Made by a program: the position numbers and the translations under genes
Part shown: positions 1 to 8,001 of the stretch, one piece after another
Layout: each line of letters opens with the position of its first letter
Numbering within the stretch: the first letter of the stretch is position 1
The notes under the pieces: generated by a model
The model's database searches: none
What the model saw: the letters and a program-made list of their open reading frames with translations, nothing else
Told to the model about the DNA's origin: nothing
NCBI RefSeq assembly: GCF_000154845.1
Contig: NZ_DS981505.1
Coordinates: forward strand, 1-64,000
DNA length: 64,000 bases
Direction of reading: 5' to 3'
Origin: Phocaeicola coprocola DSM 17136
Lineage (GTDB): Bacteria > Bacteroidota > Bacteroidia > Bacteroidales > Bacteroidaceae

Positions 1-751
1 CCTCGTATTCCTTGCACCGGGTCAAATCCAGATTGGCAAAGTCAATCCTGCCGTCAAACCACTTGGGATGACCACGTTTTCCTGTTTTCTGCTCCAATGT
101 CGGATAGTACAGGATTACGTCATTCCGAAAGCGGCTGATGACATGGAAATCGTTCTCACACATAGGTGTTATGAATGTTTCCTTGGAAAAGAATGCGTCT
201 GCAACCACCGTTCTGGACAGGCTCTGTAGCTTGTCTTTTCTACTGATAAGATAGCTGCTGTACCAGTCAACGAGGCTCTTGTCCATATTATCCAAGGTCT
301 TACAATCCGGCGTCTGAATGGAACCTAAAGTCATGCATTCATGATTGTCGATGTCAATGACACCGATGCCCATGATTTCCAGTCCACGCTTGTATTCTCC
401 TGCACAACCAGACCAGAAGTAACCTATCCAAGGTGTCTTCTTGCCTGATTTGGGAATATAGGAAGGATCGATGGCGATGGCTTTTCTTTTGCCTGTGAGA
501 TGCTTGCTGATGATAGAGCCGTTGAACGCAAACCAGTCGAAAGTTTCATGCTCAAAAAGGTTACGATAAGTCTGTTCTGAGAAACAGCCATATCTGCCCA
601 ATTGGAGGAAGTTTATACGATCCGGGATGGCCATGAATAATTTCATGGTGTCCATGAACGTTTTTTCAAAAGGTTTTTGTATATTCGCTACTGATTTGAG
701 AGCCGACAGGCACTCGGATTGGTATTGCATAAGGAGTGTTTCTTTAGTCAT
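1..751 (-). CDS. IS4-superfamily DDE transposase, C-terminus beyond the window
   Basis: The reading frame starts at an ATG at 751 and stays open for 250 codons to the window edge, so only the N-terminal part is visible. The motif AIDPSYI (Asp near residue 95) followed by a tryptophan-rich stretch, and VVADAFFSK (Asp near residue 185), look like the first two acidic residues of a DDE transposase of the IS4 superfamily. The third acidic residue would lie outside the window. It is transcribed away from the GH16 gene, so the right end of this insertion sequence must lie between 752 and about 975. The exact family is uncertain because neither the C-terminus nor the other end is present. Confidence 0.8.
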   Translation of the reverse strand, partial: MTKETLLMQYQSECLSALKSVANIQKPFEKTFMDTMKLFMAIPDRINFLQLGRYGCFSEQTYRNLFEHETFDWFAFNGSIISKHLTGKRKAIAIDPSYIPKSGKKTPWIGYFWSGCAGEYKRGLEIMGIGVIDIDNHECMTLGSIQTPDCKTLDNMDKSLVDWYSSYLISRKDKLQSLSRTVVADAFFSKETFITPMCENDFHVISRFRNDVILYYPTLEQKTGKRGHPKWFDGRIDFANLDLTRCKEYE

Positions 752-960
752 AATCAGAAGAGTTGAGAGACTTCTAATTTACTAAAAAACCAGCGAATTA
801 TGCAATACTTTTTTACCTTTATTATCAGCAGGTTAGCACATTTTTTTCAGCACATTTCTTCATGCTTAACCATTCGTTTTAGACAACATTTCAATGACCT
901 CTTTAGTGTTTCCGAACCGACTTTTGCCGGTTTTATTGTTTAACTTTTAATTTTTCGGTA
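752..960. other. AT-rich non-coding stretch at the IS end
   Basis: No gene is seen here. It holds the upstream region of the transposase and, by inference, the right terminus of that insertion sequence, which cannot be placed exactly because the other terminus is not in the window. An in-frame stop for the following GH16 reading frame lies at 904-906. No ATG, GTG or TTG occurs in that frame between it and 1120. Confidence 0.4.
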
Positions 961-973
961 AAAATTTACCGAA
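954..973. repeat. Short inverted repeat at the start of the GH16 frame
   Basis: Nine-base arms TTCGGTAAA and TTTACCGAA are separated by two bases. The repeat overlaps the point where the GH16 start codon would be expected. It may belong to the insertion sequence end or to an operator. Nothing else in the window decides between these. Confidence 0.45.
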
Positions 974-1740
974 GTATTGAATTTATAATAGGAGTATTAA
1001 TATTATTATACAATATTTCATATCTATCAGCACAAATTTTTGAAAAAAATCCTTCGTGGAAAGAAAATTTCAATCAGGGTAATATACCTGATGCGAGTTA
1101 TTGGAGCTATGTATTAGGAATGAGAGGAAAAGAACTCGAATATTATACCAATAGCAGAGAGAACGTGCATATAAAAAGTGGAAAACTTATAATCAAAGCT
1201 ATTGAAAAACAAAAGGGAAATGCACTATGTACTTCTGGCAGAATTCATACACAAGGAAAAGTTTCATTTTTATATGGCAAGCTAGAAATTAAAGCAAAAT
1301 GTCCTACAGGAAAAGGAATATGGCCTGCAATCTGGATGATACCAGAAAAGTGGTCTTTACCATTTGGAGAAATAGATATTATGGAATATATTGATTGTTG
1401 GAAAGCAAAAAAATATCAAATTAATATCCATATAGAAACTAATAAAAATGGGGAAAAAAACAGAAAAACATATCCCAAAATGGTAGAAGCTAATGTTAAT
1501 CAATACCATATATATACTTTGGAATGGTACAAAGATAAGCTTAAATTTTTTCTGGACCATAAACTTTGTTATGAGTTTAATAAAGAAATAGGAAAACCAT
1601 GGCCATTCAATAAACCATATTATCTCATACTAAATGTAGCTTACGGAGCATGGGGAGGTACATGTGGTATAGATAATTCAAGTTTTCCGCATGAAATGAA
1701 GGTAGATTGGATAAAATATTATAAACTAATAGAGCAATGA
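961..1740 (+). pseudogene. GH16 glycanase, start codon lost (first usable ATG at 1120)
   Basis: This is a family 16 glycoside hydrolase, a beta-jelly-roll endo-glycanase of the laminarinase type. The catalytic signature EIDIME lies near residue 137 counted from 961, after the typical GIWPAIWMIP strand. Upstream of the first ATG (1120) the same frame encodes a convincing signal peptide (hydrophobic core FIIGVLILL, then LSAQ) and the conserved first strand (WKENFNQGNIPD). The mature domain therefore starts well before 1120, yet no standard start codon exists back to the stop at 904. The start was probably removed when the neighbouring insertion sequence landed. Translation from 1120 would give a protein lacking the export signal and one strand. 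The stop overlaps the next glycosyltransferase start (ATGA). A GH16 in a biosynthetic locus suggests trimming of the exported polysaccharide. Confidence 0.75.
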
Positions 1741-2903
1741 AATATATACTTGTAATAGATCATATTGCAACAGGAGGAGCTGAACGAATTCTGATTGATT
1801 ATTATCATCATTTAAAAGAGAAAGGATATCATCCTTATATATTTGTATTATCAGGTTTTCCAGGACAAAGTAAATGGACTAAAGATATTAAAAATATAAT
1901 TTACGGTTCCAGTGGTGATGAAGATAATCTTATAAGAAAAGGCATACAACAATTAAGCTTATACTTCAAGCTAAAAAAGCTCATTCAACAAGTAAAACCA
2001 GATGTTATATTCTCGTTTTTAGAAAAAAGTAATTTATTGACTATTTTAGCTCCTTCTACTGCAATTAAAATTGTATCTGTACATAACGTTTTATCTATTC
2101 AATATACAAAAATCAAATCTCCTAAAATTAAAAACATAGTATATAACATTATAAAATGGATGTATAATAAATGTCCAAACGTTATCGCTGTTTCTAAACA
2201 GGTAAAAGATGATTTGATTACATCATTTGGAGTAAAAATTGATAATATCTGCATAATCAACAACTATGTTGACAGAGAAAATATACAAATCAAAGCGCAA
2301 GAAACAATTGAAAACTTCACATTCCTACCTGAAAGAAAATATATTATGAACATTGGTCGTTTTTCCGACCAAAAAGCGCAATGGAAGCTATTAAAAGCAT
2401 TTGCATTATACATTAAAAATACTAGTGAAAATGTAGGATTAGTTTTAATGGGACATGGAGAATATACAGAAGAACTCAAACAGTTAGCTCAAAAACTACA
2501 AATAGAACAATATACAACTTTCCTTCCCTTCAATATAAATCCATATAAGTACATGAAGCATGCTCATCTTTTTGTATTATCCAGCATTTATGAAGGCTTC
2601 CCCATTGTATTAGCAGAAGCCTCATCATTACGTTTACCTTTTTTGGGAACTCAAAAAGCCATACCTGAAGAAATGTTCGACAAAAAAACATTTTGGGAAG
2701 AATGTATTTTCCAAAGCAGTTCACTAGAAAAAGATTTTTCAACAACAATACATCAAGACGAGCAAGCTTTAGCCGCATTAATAAAAAAAGGAGTAGAAGA
2801 TGAAATTTTCAGACACAAGATATTAGAATCTACAGCTCTATGGGAACAAAATAACACAAAAAAGAAACAATTTGAGTGTTATGATTCTATTGCAAACCAA
2901 TAA
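1737..2903 (+). CDS. GT4-type glycosyltransferase
   Basis: A 388-residue GT-B fold retaining glycosyltransferase that would add a sugar from a nucleotide donor to a lipid-linked acceptor on the cytoplasmic side of the membrane. The N-terminus has the glycine-rich TGGAER loop, the middle has NIGRFSDQKAQ, which starts the C-terminal Rossmann domain, and the C-terminal part has the EX7E-type motif EGFPIVLAEA. The start overlaps the GH16 stop by 4 bases, suggesting translational coupling. Codon use is very AT-rich like its two neighbours and unlike manC downstream, which fits a horizontally exchanged capsule or exopolysaccharide cassette. The donor sugar cannot be deduced. Confidence 0.88.
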   Translation: MKYILVIDHIATGGAERILIDYYHHLKEKGYHPYIFVLSGFPGQSKWTKDIKNIIYGSSGDEDNLIRKGIQQLSLYFKLKKLIQQVKPDVIFSFLEKSNLLTILAPSTAIKIVSVHNVLSIQYTKIKSPKIKNIVYNIIKWMYNKCPNVIAVSKQVKDDLITSFGVKIDNICIINNYVDRENIQIKAQETIENFTFLPERKYIMNIGRFSDQKAQWKLLKAFALYIKNTSENVGLVLMGHGEYTEELKQLAQKLQIEQYTTFLPFNINPYKYMKHAHLFVLSSIYEGFPIVLAEASSLRLPFLGTQKAIPEEMFDKKTFWEECIFQSSSLEKDFSTTIHQDEQALAALIKKGVEDEIFRHKILESTALWEQNNTKKKQFECYDSIANQ

Positions 2904-2913
2904 AGATATAAAC

Positions 2914-3627
2914 ATGTTCTCCACTTTAATTAAAAATATTATTTCTACAGAAAGCAAATCTATCAATCAACTCTTTAATCAAAAAGGGCAAATATATACA
3001 TTTCTAAATCCGGTATCTTATTTGACTGCTTTAGACAACAAGATATTATTTGAACAATTTGATGGTATATTTGCTGATGGTTCAATCCTTGTAGCTGCTA
3101 TAAAAGTCCTATATGGAAAAACAGTAACAAGACGAAGTTTTGATATGACTTCACTTGCTCCAGAATTACTGAAGTATGCAGAAGACAATAAAAAAACTAT
3201 TTATATAGTTGCATCCAAACAAGAACAAGTTGAAAAAGCTATATCTATATTCAAAGAAAGATATCCCTATCTACAATTCTCAGGATATAGAAATGGATAT
3301 TTTTCTTCTGAAGATGAAATGGATATAGAAGCTGCATATATTACAGAAATAAATCCTGATTTTCTTATCGTTGGTATGGGAGTATTAATGCAGGAAAAAT
3401 TTTTACTTAAAGTAAAATCGAAAGGCTTTCAAGGCATTGGATTTACTTGTGGTGGATTTATTCATCAAACATCAAAAAATGAAATAGAATATTATCCAGC
3501 ATGGGCAGATAAACTGAACCTACGATTTATTTATAGAATGTATAAAGAAAAACACACTCGCAAACGATATTTACAAGCTGCATTTTTATTTCCAATACGT
3601 TTTTTCTTTGAACGAGTTATAGGATAA
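2914..3627 (+). CDS. WecG/TagA/CpsF-family (GT26) glycosyltransferase
   Basis: A member of the GT26 family, which transfers sugars such as N-acetylmannosamine or its uronic acid onto a lipid-linked intermediate early in surface-polysaccharide assembly. The family pattern is clear: FLNPVSYLTAL near the N-terminus, then FDGIFADGSILVAAIK, TRRSFDMTSLAPELLKYAE, and FLIVGMGVLMQEKF with FTCGGFIHQTS in the second half. I chose the ATG at 2914, ten bases after the previous gene. Upstream in-frame TTG (2872) and ATG (2881) codons would overlap that gene and add nothing conserved. It ends the AT-rich block, and no terminator is seen before manC. Confidence 0.85.
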   Translation: MFSTLIKNIISTESKSINQLFNQKGQIYTFLNPVSYLTALDNKILFEQFDGIFADGSILVAAIKVLYGKTVTRRSFDMTSLAPELLKYAEDNKKTIYIVASKQEQVEKAISIFKERYPYLQFSGYRNGYFSSEDEMDIEAAYITEINPDFLIVGMGVLMQEKFLLKVKSKGFQGIGFTCGGFIHQTSKNEIEYYPAWADKLNLRFIYRMYKEKHTRKRYLQAAFLFPIRFFFERVIG

Positions 3628-3718
3628 TTATATTTTCAGCTCTTAAAATACAATATAAACGACATAAATATTAAGTTTTCCGCAGGAAGTAAACAATTCT
3701 AAATCTATTAAAACCAGC

Positions 3719-4768
3719 ATGCAAAATCATATAGTTATTATGGCAGGCGGCATAGGAAGCCGTTTCTGGCCCATGAGTACATCCGAATATCCCAAACAGT
3801 TTATCGACGTAATGGGGGTAGGAAAATCGTTGATTCAGCTCACGGTGGAGCGTTTCAAGGACATCTGCCCGAAAGAGAATTTCTGGGTGGTGACTTCGGA
3901 AAGGTATGTCGACATCGTAAAGGAACAGCTTCCGCAGGTTCCGGCTCAGCATATTCTGGCGGAACCGGAAGCAAGGAATACGGCGCCGTGTATCGCGTAT
4001 GCATGCTGGAAGATCCGAAAGGAGTTTCCGCAGGCGAACATCGTGGTGACGCCTTCGGATGCGCTGGTGATTGATACGGCGGAGTTTGTGCGCTGCATTG
4101 CCGTGGCGCTGGAGAAAACAGCGGACTCGCAGGCTATCGTGACCTTGGGGATGAAGCCTACCCGACCGGAAACGGGATACGGGTACATAGCTGCTCAGGG
4201 GGAAGCGGACGCAAAGGGTATCTGCAAGGTGGAAGCGTTTAAGGAGAAACCGGATGTGGAAACGGCAAAGGGATATCTGGCTGCGGGAAATTATTTCTGG
4301 AACGCGGGGATATTTGTGTGGAACGCGGACACGATTACGAATGCCATACGCAGGTATGCGCCGCAGATTGCGGGAGTGATGGACGAGCTGGAGCCTGCCT
4401 TGTTTACGGACAAAGAGGCGGAGGAGCTGAAGCGGCTCTTCCCTACTTGCGAGAAGATTTCCATCGACTATGCGGTGATGGAAAAGGCGGAGGATATCTT
4501 TGTACTGCCGGCGGAGTTCGGATGGAGTGACCTGGGTAGCTGGGGTTCGCTGCGCACGTTGCTGCCGCAGGATGAAGCGGGCAATGCCAAGGTGGGCGGC
4601 CGGGTGGATATGTACAACTGCCGGAACTGTGTGGTGCATGCGGCGGAGCACAGACAGGTGGTGCTGGAAGGTCTGGAGGGCTACATCGTAGCGGAGAAGG
4701 ACAGACGGCTGCTGGTGTGCCGCCTGAGTGAGGAGCAGCGCATCAAGGATTTTGCTGCGGGGAAGTAA
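3719..4768 (+). CDS. manC: Mannose-1-phosphate guanylyltransferase
   Basis: Makes GDP-mannose from GTP and mannose-1-phosphate, the donor for mannose, fucose and related residues in surface glycans. The 349-residue protein has the nucleotidyltransferase signature MAGGIGSRFWPMS at the N-terminus with PKQF shortly after, TPSDALV in the middle, ETGYGYI and the EKPD loop, and FWNAGIFVW in the second half. It lacks the C-terminal isomerase domain of bifunctional enzymes, as is usual in Bacteroidetes. Codons are markedly GC-richer than those of the three genes before it, so the capsule cassette boundary lies just upstream. Its last 14 codons and the start of its terminator recur at 5609-5668. Confidence 0.93.
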   Translation: MQNHIVIMAGGIGSRFWPMSTSEYPKQFIDVMGVGKSLIQLTVERFKDICPKENFWVVTSERYVDIVKEQLPQVPAQHILAEPEARNTAPCIAYACWKIRKEFPQANIVVTPSDALVIDTAEFVRCIAVALEKTADSQAIVTLGMKPTRPETGYGYIAAQGEADAKGICKVEAFKEKPDVETAKGYLAAGNYFWNAGIFVWNADTITNAIRRYAPQIAGVMDELEPALFTDKEAEELKRLFPTCEKISIDYAVMEKAEDIFVLPAEFGWSDLGSWGSLRTLLPQDEAGNAKVGGRVDMYNCRNCVVHAAEHRQVVLEGLEGYIVAEKDRRLLVCRLSEEQRIKDFAAGK

Positions 4769-4783
4769 ACGGGAATCGCCACG
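4724..4783 (+). repeat. Direct repeat copy A: manC 3' end
   Basis: These 60 bases cover the last codons of manC and the left arm of its terminator. They match 5609-5668 at 55 of 60 positions by hand alignment. The three differences inside codons are all synonymous, and both copies encode the same end LSEEQRIKDFAAGK. Here the terminator is incomplete, because only the left arm ATCGCCACG is present. Confidence 0.85.
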
Positions 4784-4897
4784 ATTCCTGCTACTGAAAG
4801 ATTTTGATTCTCCATTGTTTTTTTAATCCTTTTATCTTATTCATTAGGAAATAAAGAAAAAAATTTGTTCTTTTGTATTAGAACCAAATCCAAATAT

Positions 4898-5116
4898 ATG
4901 AATACTACAGTTTTTAATCCGGCTCAATTGCAAGTGCTTGAAATGATGTCGTTTGTGGATAGTCCTGAAGCATTAGCAGAACTTAAAAAGGCTATTTCTG
5001 ACTATTTCGCCAAGCAAGCGCAAAAAGAAATTGACCGTTTGTGGGAGAATGGAGAATTAAATGAGGAAAAAGTCGATAAATTCTACCAACTACATGAACG
5101 TACTCCCTATAAATGA
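4898..5116 (+). CDS. Putative antitoxin of a PIN-toxin pair
   Basis: A 72-residue, mostly helical, charged protein directly before a PIN-domain toxin, with a 4-base stop/start overlap (ATGA at 5113). Small acidic partners in this position normally act as antitoxins that bind the toxin and repress their shared promoter. No DNA-binding motif can be named from the sequence. The segment EALAELKKAISDYFAKQA followed by EIDRLWENGELNEEKV resembles antitoxins that accompany COG1569-type PIN toxins. The ATG at 4898 is preferred over an upstream TTG at 4865. The role is inferred mainly from its position. Confidence 0.7.
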   Translation: MNTTVFNPAQLQVLEMMSFVDSPEALAELKKAISDYFAKQAQKEIDRLWENGELNEEKVDKFYQLHERTPYK

Positions 5117-5523
5117 ATATGAGAAACATTGTATTGGATACAAACTCACTGATTATTGCAATTTCAGCGAAGAATGACTGCCATAAAGTGTGGCAATCAT
5201 TCTTGAATGGAGACTATACGTTATGTATAAGCAATGAAATCGTAGAAGAGTATCTGGAAGTCATGACTCGCAACATTAATAAGTATGTAGCCGAAACGAT
5301 TATCTACACGATTCTTACTCGTGAAAATGTAAAGAAATTAACTCCTCACTACCGTTTTCATCTAATTACAGCAGACCAGGATGACAATAAGTTCGTAGAC
5401 TGTGCCATAACAGCCAATGCGGAATATATCGTGACGGAGGATCACCATTTCAATGAACTTAAAAATATATCTTTCCCATCAGTTGCCATAATTAATTTGA
5501 AGGACTTCGCAAAAACATTGTAA
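5113..5523 (+). CDS. PIN-domain toxin (VapC-like ribonuclease)
   Basis: A 136-residue PIN-domain protein of the group annotated as putative toxin component, PIN family. PIN toxins cleave RNA with Mg2+ or Mn2+ held by three or four acidic residues. They are visible here as D9 in VLDTNSL, the glutamate pair in IVEEYLEV, and the aspartates in DQDDNKFVDCAITA, followed by YIVTEDHHF. The overlap with the upstream antitoxin gene indicates a coupled operon. The pair sits exactly between two copies of the manC tail, so it looks like an inserted module. Confidence 0.85.
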   Translation: MNMRNIVLDTNSLIIAISAKNDCHKVWQSFLNGDYTLCISNEIVEEYLEVMTRNINKYVAETIIYTILTRENVKKLTPHYRFHLITADQDDNKFVDCAITANAEYIVTEDHHFNELKNISFPSVAIINLKDFAKTL

Positions 5524-5608
5524 GTCTAATGGTTGATTGTCGACGAATATATCAACTTGCATATTACTGATGATCGGCAGAACAGAATCTATCGGTAGTA
5601 GCGTAGTA

Positions 5609-5668
5609 CTGAGTGAGGAGCAGCGCATCAAGGACTTTGCAGCGGGGAAATAACCGGAAATCGCCACG
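5609..5668 (+). repeat. Direct repeat copy B: duplicated manC tail
   Basis: This is a second, slightly diverged copy of the manC 3' end (see 4724-4783), here without the rest of the gene but followed by an intact terminator. The synonymous nature of the coding differences suggests that it comes from a separate functional manC allele rather than from a recent local duplication. Confidence 0.85.
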
Positions 5669-5704
5669 GTACTCTATACGGAGGGTATCGTGGCGATTTT
5701 TTTG
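5658..5704 (+). terminator. Rho-independent terminator
   Basis: The arms AAATCGCCACG (5658-5668) and CGTGGCGATTT (5689-5699) are perfectly complementary, with a 20-base loop, and lead into a run of Ts. It was probably the original manC terminator before the toxin-antitoxin segment separated them. Confidence 0.85.
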
Positions 5705-5710
5705 TATTGG

Positions 5711-5742
5711 CTTGGCACTTTAAGGTTTATTTGTTTACTTTG
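5711..5742 (+). promoter_or_regulatory. Candidate Bacteroides promoter for the Rpn-family gene
   Basis: A -7 element TTACTTTG (5735-5742; consensus TAnnTTTG) is preceded after 19 bases by CTTGG in the -33 position. It lies 28 bases upstream of the ATG. One mismatch in each element keeps confidence moderate. Confidence 0.4.
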
Positions 5743-5770
5743 TAAGTATCAACTACTAAATGCATTCAGT

Positions 5771-6646
5771 ATGGAAAGCTATATTCGTTTTGACTGGGCT
5801 ATGAAGCGCCTGTTGCGCAACAAGGCTAATTATGCGGTGCTGGAGGGACTGCTTACCACACTGCTGGAGGAAAAGGTGACCATCCAGAAGCTGCTGGAGA
5901 GTGAAAGCAACCAGGAGGATGAATTCGACAAGTATAACCGTGTGGATATGCTGGCGGAAAACTCGAAGGGAGAACTGGTGCTCATCGAGATTCAGAACAA
6001 TAATGAGTATGCGTATTTCCAGCGGATGCTGTTTGGCGCTTCGAAGCTGGTAACAGAGTACATCAACCGCGGACAGGGATACGACAAGGTACGTAAGGTG
6101 TACAGCATCAACATCGTGTATTTCTCTCTGGGACACGGCAAGGATTTTGTATATCACGGAAAGACGGAGTTCGTGGGAATTCATGAAGGGGATGTGCTGG
6201 AACTGAGTCCGTTTCAGAAACAGACATTCAAAGTGGACAAAGTGAGCCAGCTTTATCCGGAATATTATATACTGAAAGTAAATGATTTTAACCGGGTGGC
6301 AAAGACGCCGCTGGAAGAATGGATTTATTACCTGAATACGGGAAATGTGCCGGAGAATGCTACGGCGCCGGGACTGAATGCGGTGAAGGAACGGCTGAAG
6401 CTGGATCGCATGAGCCGGGAGGAGCTGAACGCGTATTACAAACACTTGGATAATATCGTGATTTTACGGGACAATATAGAAACGGAACGTGCAGAAGGTC
6501 GTGCAGAAGGTCGTGCAGAAGGTCGTGCGGAAGGTCGTGCAGAAACACAAACCGCTATTGCACGTAACCTGAAGTCGCTGGGCATGAGCAACGAACAGAT
6601 TGCAGCAGCTACGGGACTGGCAGAGGAGGAAATAAACAAGCTGTAA
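5771..6646 (+). CDS. Rpn-family PD-(D/E)XK nuclease / transposase-like protein
   Basis: A 291-residue member of the Rpn / PDDEXK_2 family (recombination-promoting nuclease, often annotated as putative transposase). The core lies at the N-terminus: D59 in RVDMLAEN and E73-x-Q75 in LIEIQNNNEY form the nuclease motif, followed by the usual FQRMLFGASKLVTEYI helix. Rpn proteins are DNA endonucleases, and Rpn-type proteins have been linked to phage defence. Near residues 240-258 there is an AEGR tetrapeptide repeat, encoded by a 12-base tandem repeat, then a C-terminal helix-turn-helix-like tail (LGMSNEQIAAATGLAEEEI). I chose the ATG at 5771 because family homology starts there. Confidence 0.85.
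   Translation: MESYIRFDWAMKRLLRNKANYAVLEGLLTTLLEEKVTIQKLLESESNQEDEFDKYNRVDMLAENSKGELVLIEIQNNNEYAYFQRMLFGASKLVTEYINRGQGYDKVRKVYSINIVYFSLGHGKDFVYHGKTEFVGIHEGDVLELSPFQKQTFKVDKVSQLYPEYYILKVNDFNRVAKTPLEEWIYYLNTGNVPENATAPGLNAVKERLKLDRMSREELNAYYKHLDNIVILRDNIETERAEGRAEGRAEGRAEGRAETQTAIARNLKSLGMSNEQIAAATGLAEEEINKL
6488..6543 (+). repeat. 12-bp tandem repeat encoding AEGR units
   Basis: Four full copies of CGTGCAGAAGGT (one with a single A-to-G change) and a partial fifth. Being a multiple of three, gain or loss of units changes the length of a charged linker without shifting the frame of the Rpn-family gene. Confidence 0.9.
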
Positions 6647-6688
6647 ACAAGTGCAAAAGTTATTTCATTTTTACATTAAAGAAAGCAG

Positions 6689-7996
6689 ATGCGACTGAAT
6701 ATTACCCATATCAACAAAATAAAGAAAGCTGACATTATTCTAAATGGTTTGACTGTCATTGCCGGAAACAATGATTCGGGAAAGAGCACAGTAGGAAAGC
6801 TATTGTTTTCAGTCATTAAGTCACTCAGTAATGCTGACAGACTGAGCTCACAATCGCAGGACAGAATCATGAGATTGAACTGCGCAGCACTTTATATGTA
6901 TGTAAAGCATACCGAGACAGAGTCGGGAGAAAAAATCAAAGGGGTGATTCTGCCGTCTACTGCTGCCGCTTTCCTGAAAGAGGTGGAATCTTTTGCGAAT
7001 GACAAACGATGGGTCAGTCAGCTGAAAGATAAACTGGAAAAAATAAACATTGTACCGCAGCAAAGGGCTAAAATTATAAGAAGCATAGACCAACTGGTAC
7101 AATTGGCTACCGAAAGCAGCAACTCCGAAAAAATGCTGGAACGGGCTTTCCAAAGTATCATAGGAGCCGAATTTCTTAATTCTATCTGTACATACAATAC
7201 TGAAATGTCTGAAATTTGTTTTTCTGAAGAACAGGGGAAAGATATAACCATACAGATAAAAGAGAATAAGGTAACGGGGTTTAAATGTAAAACGGAAACT
7301 TTTGTCAAAGACGCTACGCTGGTAGAATCGCCACTGTATATTCATCTGATAGATATCCTGGCAAATGCACAAATGCCGGGAGGACATTATTTCAATATTG
7401 CCGGAAAGGATGTATTACGCCCGCTGATAAATTATCACATAAAGGATATGGCACAGAAACTGGATGCTTTCCGTTTCTCGCTGCCTGATAACGTCTACTC
7501 TCCTTTTATACAAAAGGCACAGACACTTACTGATAACATCACTGGCGGACATTTCTATTTTGACAATGCAAAACGAAACATGTACTGGAAAAAGGGAGAA
7601 CAGAATTATGCACCGGTTAATGTTGCTTCCGGAATAAAGGCTTTCGGTGTCTTGCAGATGTTACTGGAAACGCAAGCGCTGGATGAAAGTAAAATTCTGA
7701 TATGGGATGAACCGGAAAATCATCTGCATCCGGAATGGCAGATCAAATTCGCGTCTGTGCTGGTAGAACTTGCCAAAGCGGGAATCCCTATCTTAATAAG
7801 TTCACACAGTCCTTATTTCATACAGGCCGTGAGATATTTCGCTGATAAATTGTCGATGAATGACTTTGTAAATTATTATCTGGCAGAGGAAACAGAAGAC
7901 GAACTGTGTGTGCTGGAAGATGTTACGGACGATTTGAACCGGATTTTTATGAAACTGGCACAGCCTATGAATGAAATTGTAAACCTTGGCTTGTAA
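6689..7996 (+). CDS. AAA ATPase of the OLD/SMC-like (AAA_15/AAA_21) group
   Basis: A 435-residue P-loop ATPase with an ABC/SMC-type layout. Walker A is GNNDSGKST at residues 26-34, the central region is helical (about 90-250), Walker B is ILIWDEPENHLHP near residues 335-347, and a switch-type SSHSPYF follows. No TOPRIM nuclease domain is present, unlike full-length OLD proteins. ATPases of this group typically power a partner effector in anti-phage systems (for example Septu- or PARIS-like modules) or in DNA repair. The next gene starts 5 bases downstream, indicating an operon and a likely functional partner. The precise system is not recognised. Confidence 0.8.
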   Translation: MRLNITHINKIKKADIILNGLTVIAGNNDSGKSTVGKLLFSVIKSLSNADRLSSQSQDRIMRLNCAALYMYVKHTETESGEKIKGVILPSTAAAFLKEVESFANDKRWVSQLKDKLEKINIVPQQRAKIIRSIDQLVQLATESSNSEKMLERAFQSIIGAEFLNSICTYNTEMSEICFSEEQGKDITIQIKENKVTGFKCKTETFVKDATLVESPLYIHLIDILANAQMPGGHYFNIAGKDVLRPLINYHIKDMAQKLDAFRFSLPDNVYSPFIQKAQTLTDNITGGHFYFDNAKRNMYWKKGEQNYAPVNVASGIKAFGVLQMLLETQALDESKILIWDEPENHLHPEWQIKFASVLVELAKAGIPILISSHSPYFIQAVRYFADKLSMNDFVNYYLAEETEDELCVLEDVTDDLNRIFMKLAQPMNEIVNLGL

Positions 7997-8001
7997 CTGC
8001 A

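Noticed and set aside
3671-4651. Long antisense reading frame opposite manC
   Set aside because: It is a shadow of the GC-rich manC codons: arginine- and histidine-rich, without motifs or start context.
6488-6543. Short regular repeats that might suggest a CRISPR-like array
   Set aside because: The units are contiguous 12-mers without spacers and are in frame inside a protein-coding gene.
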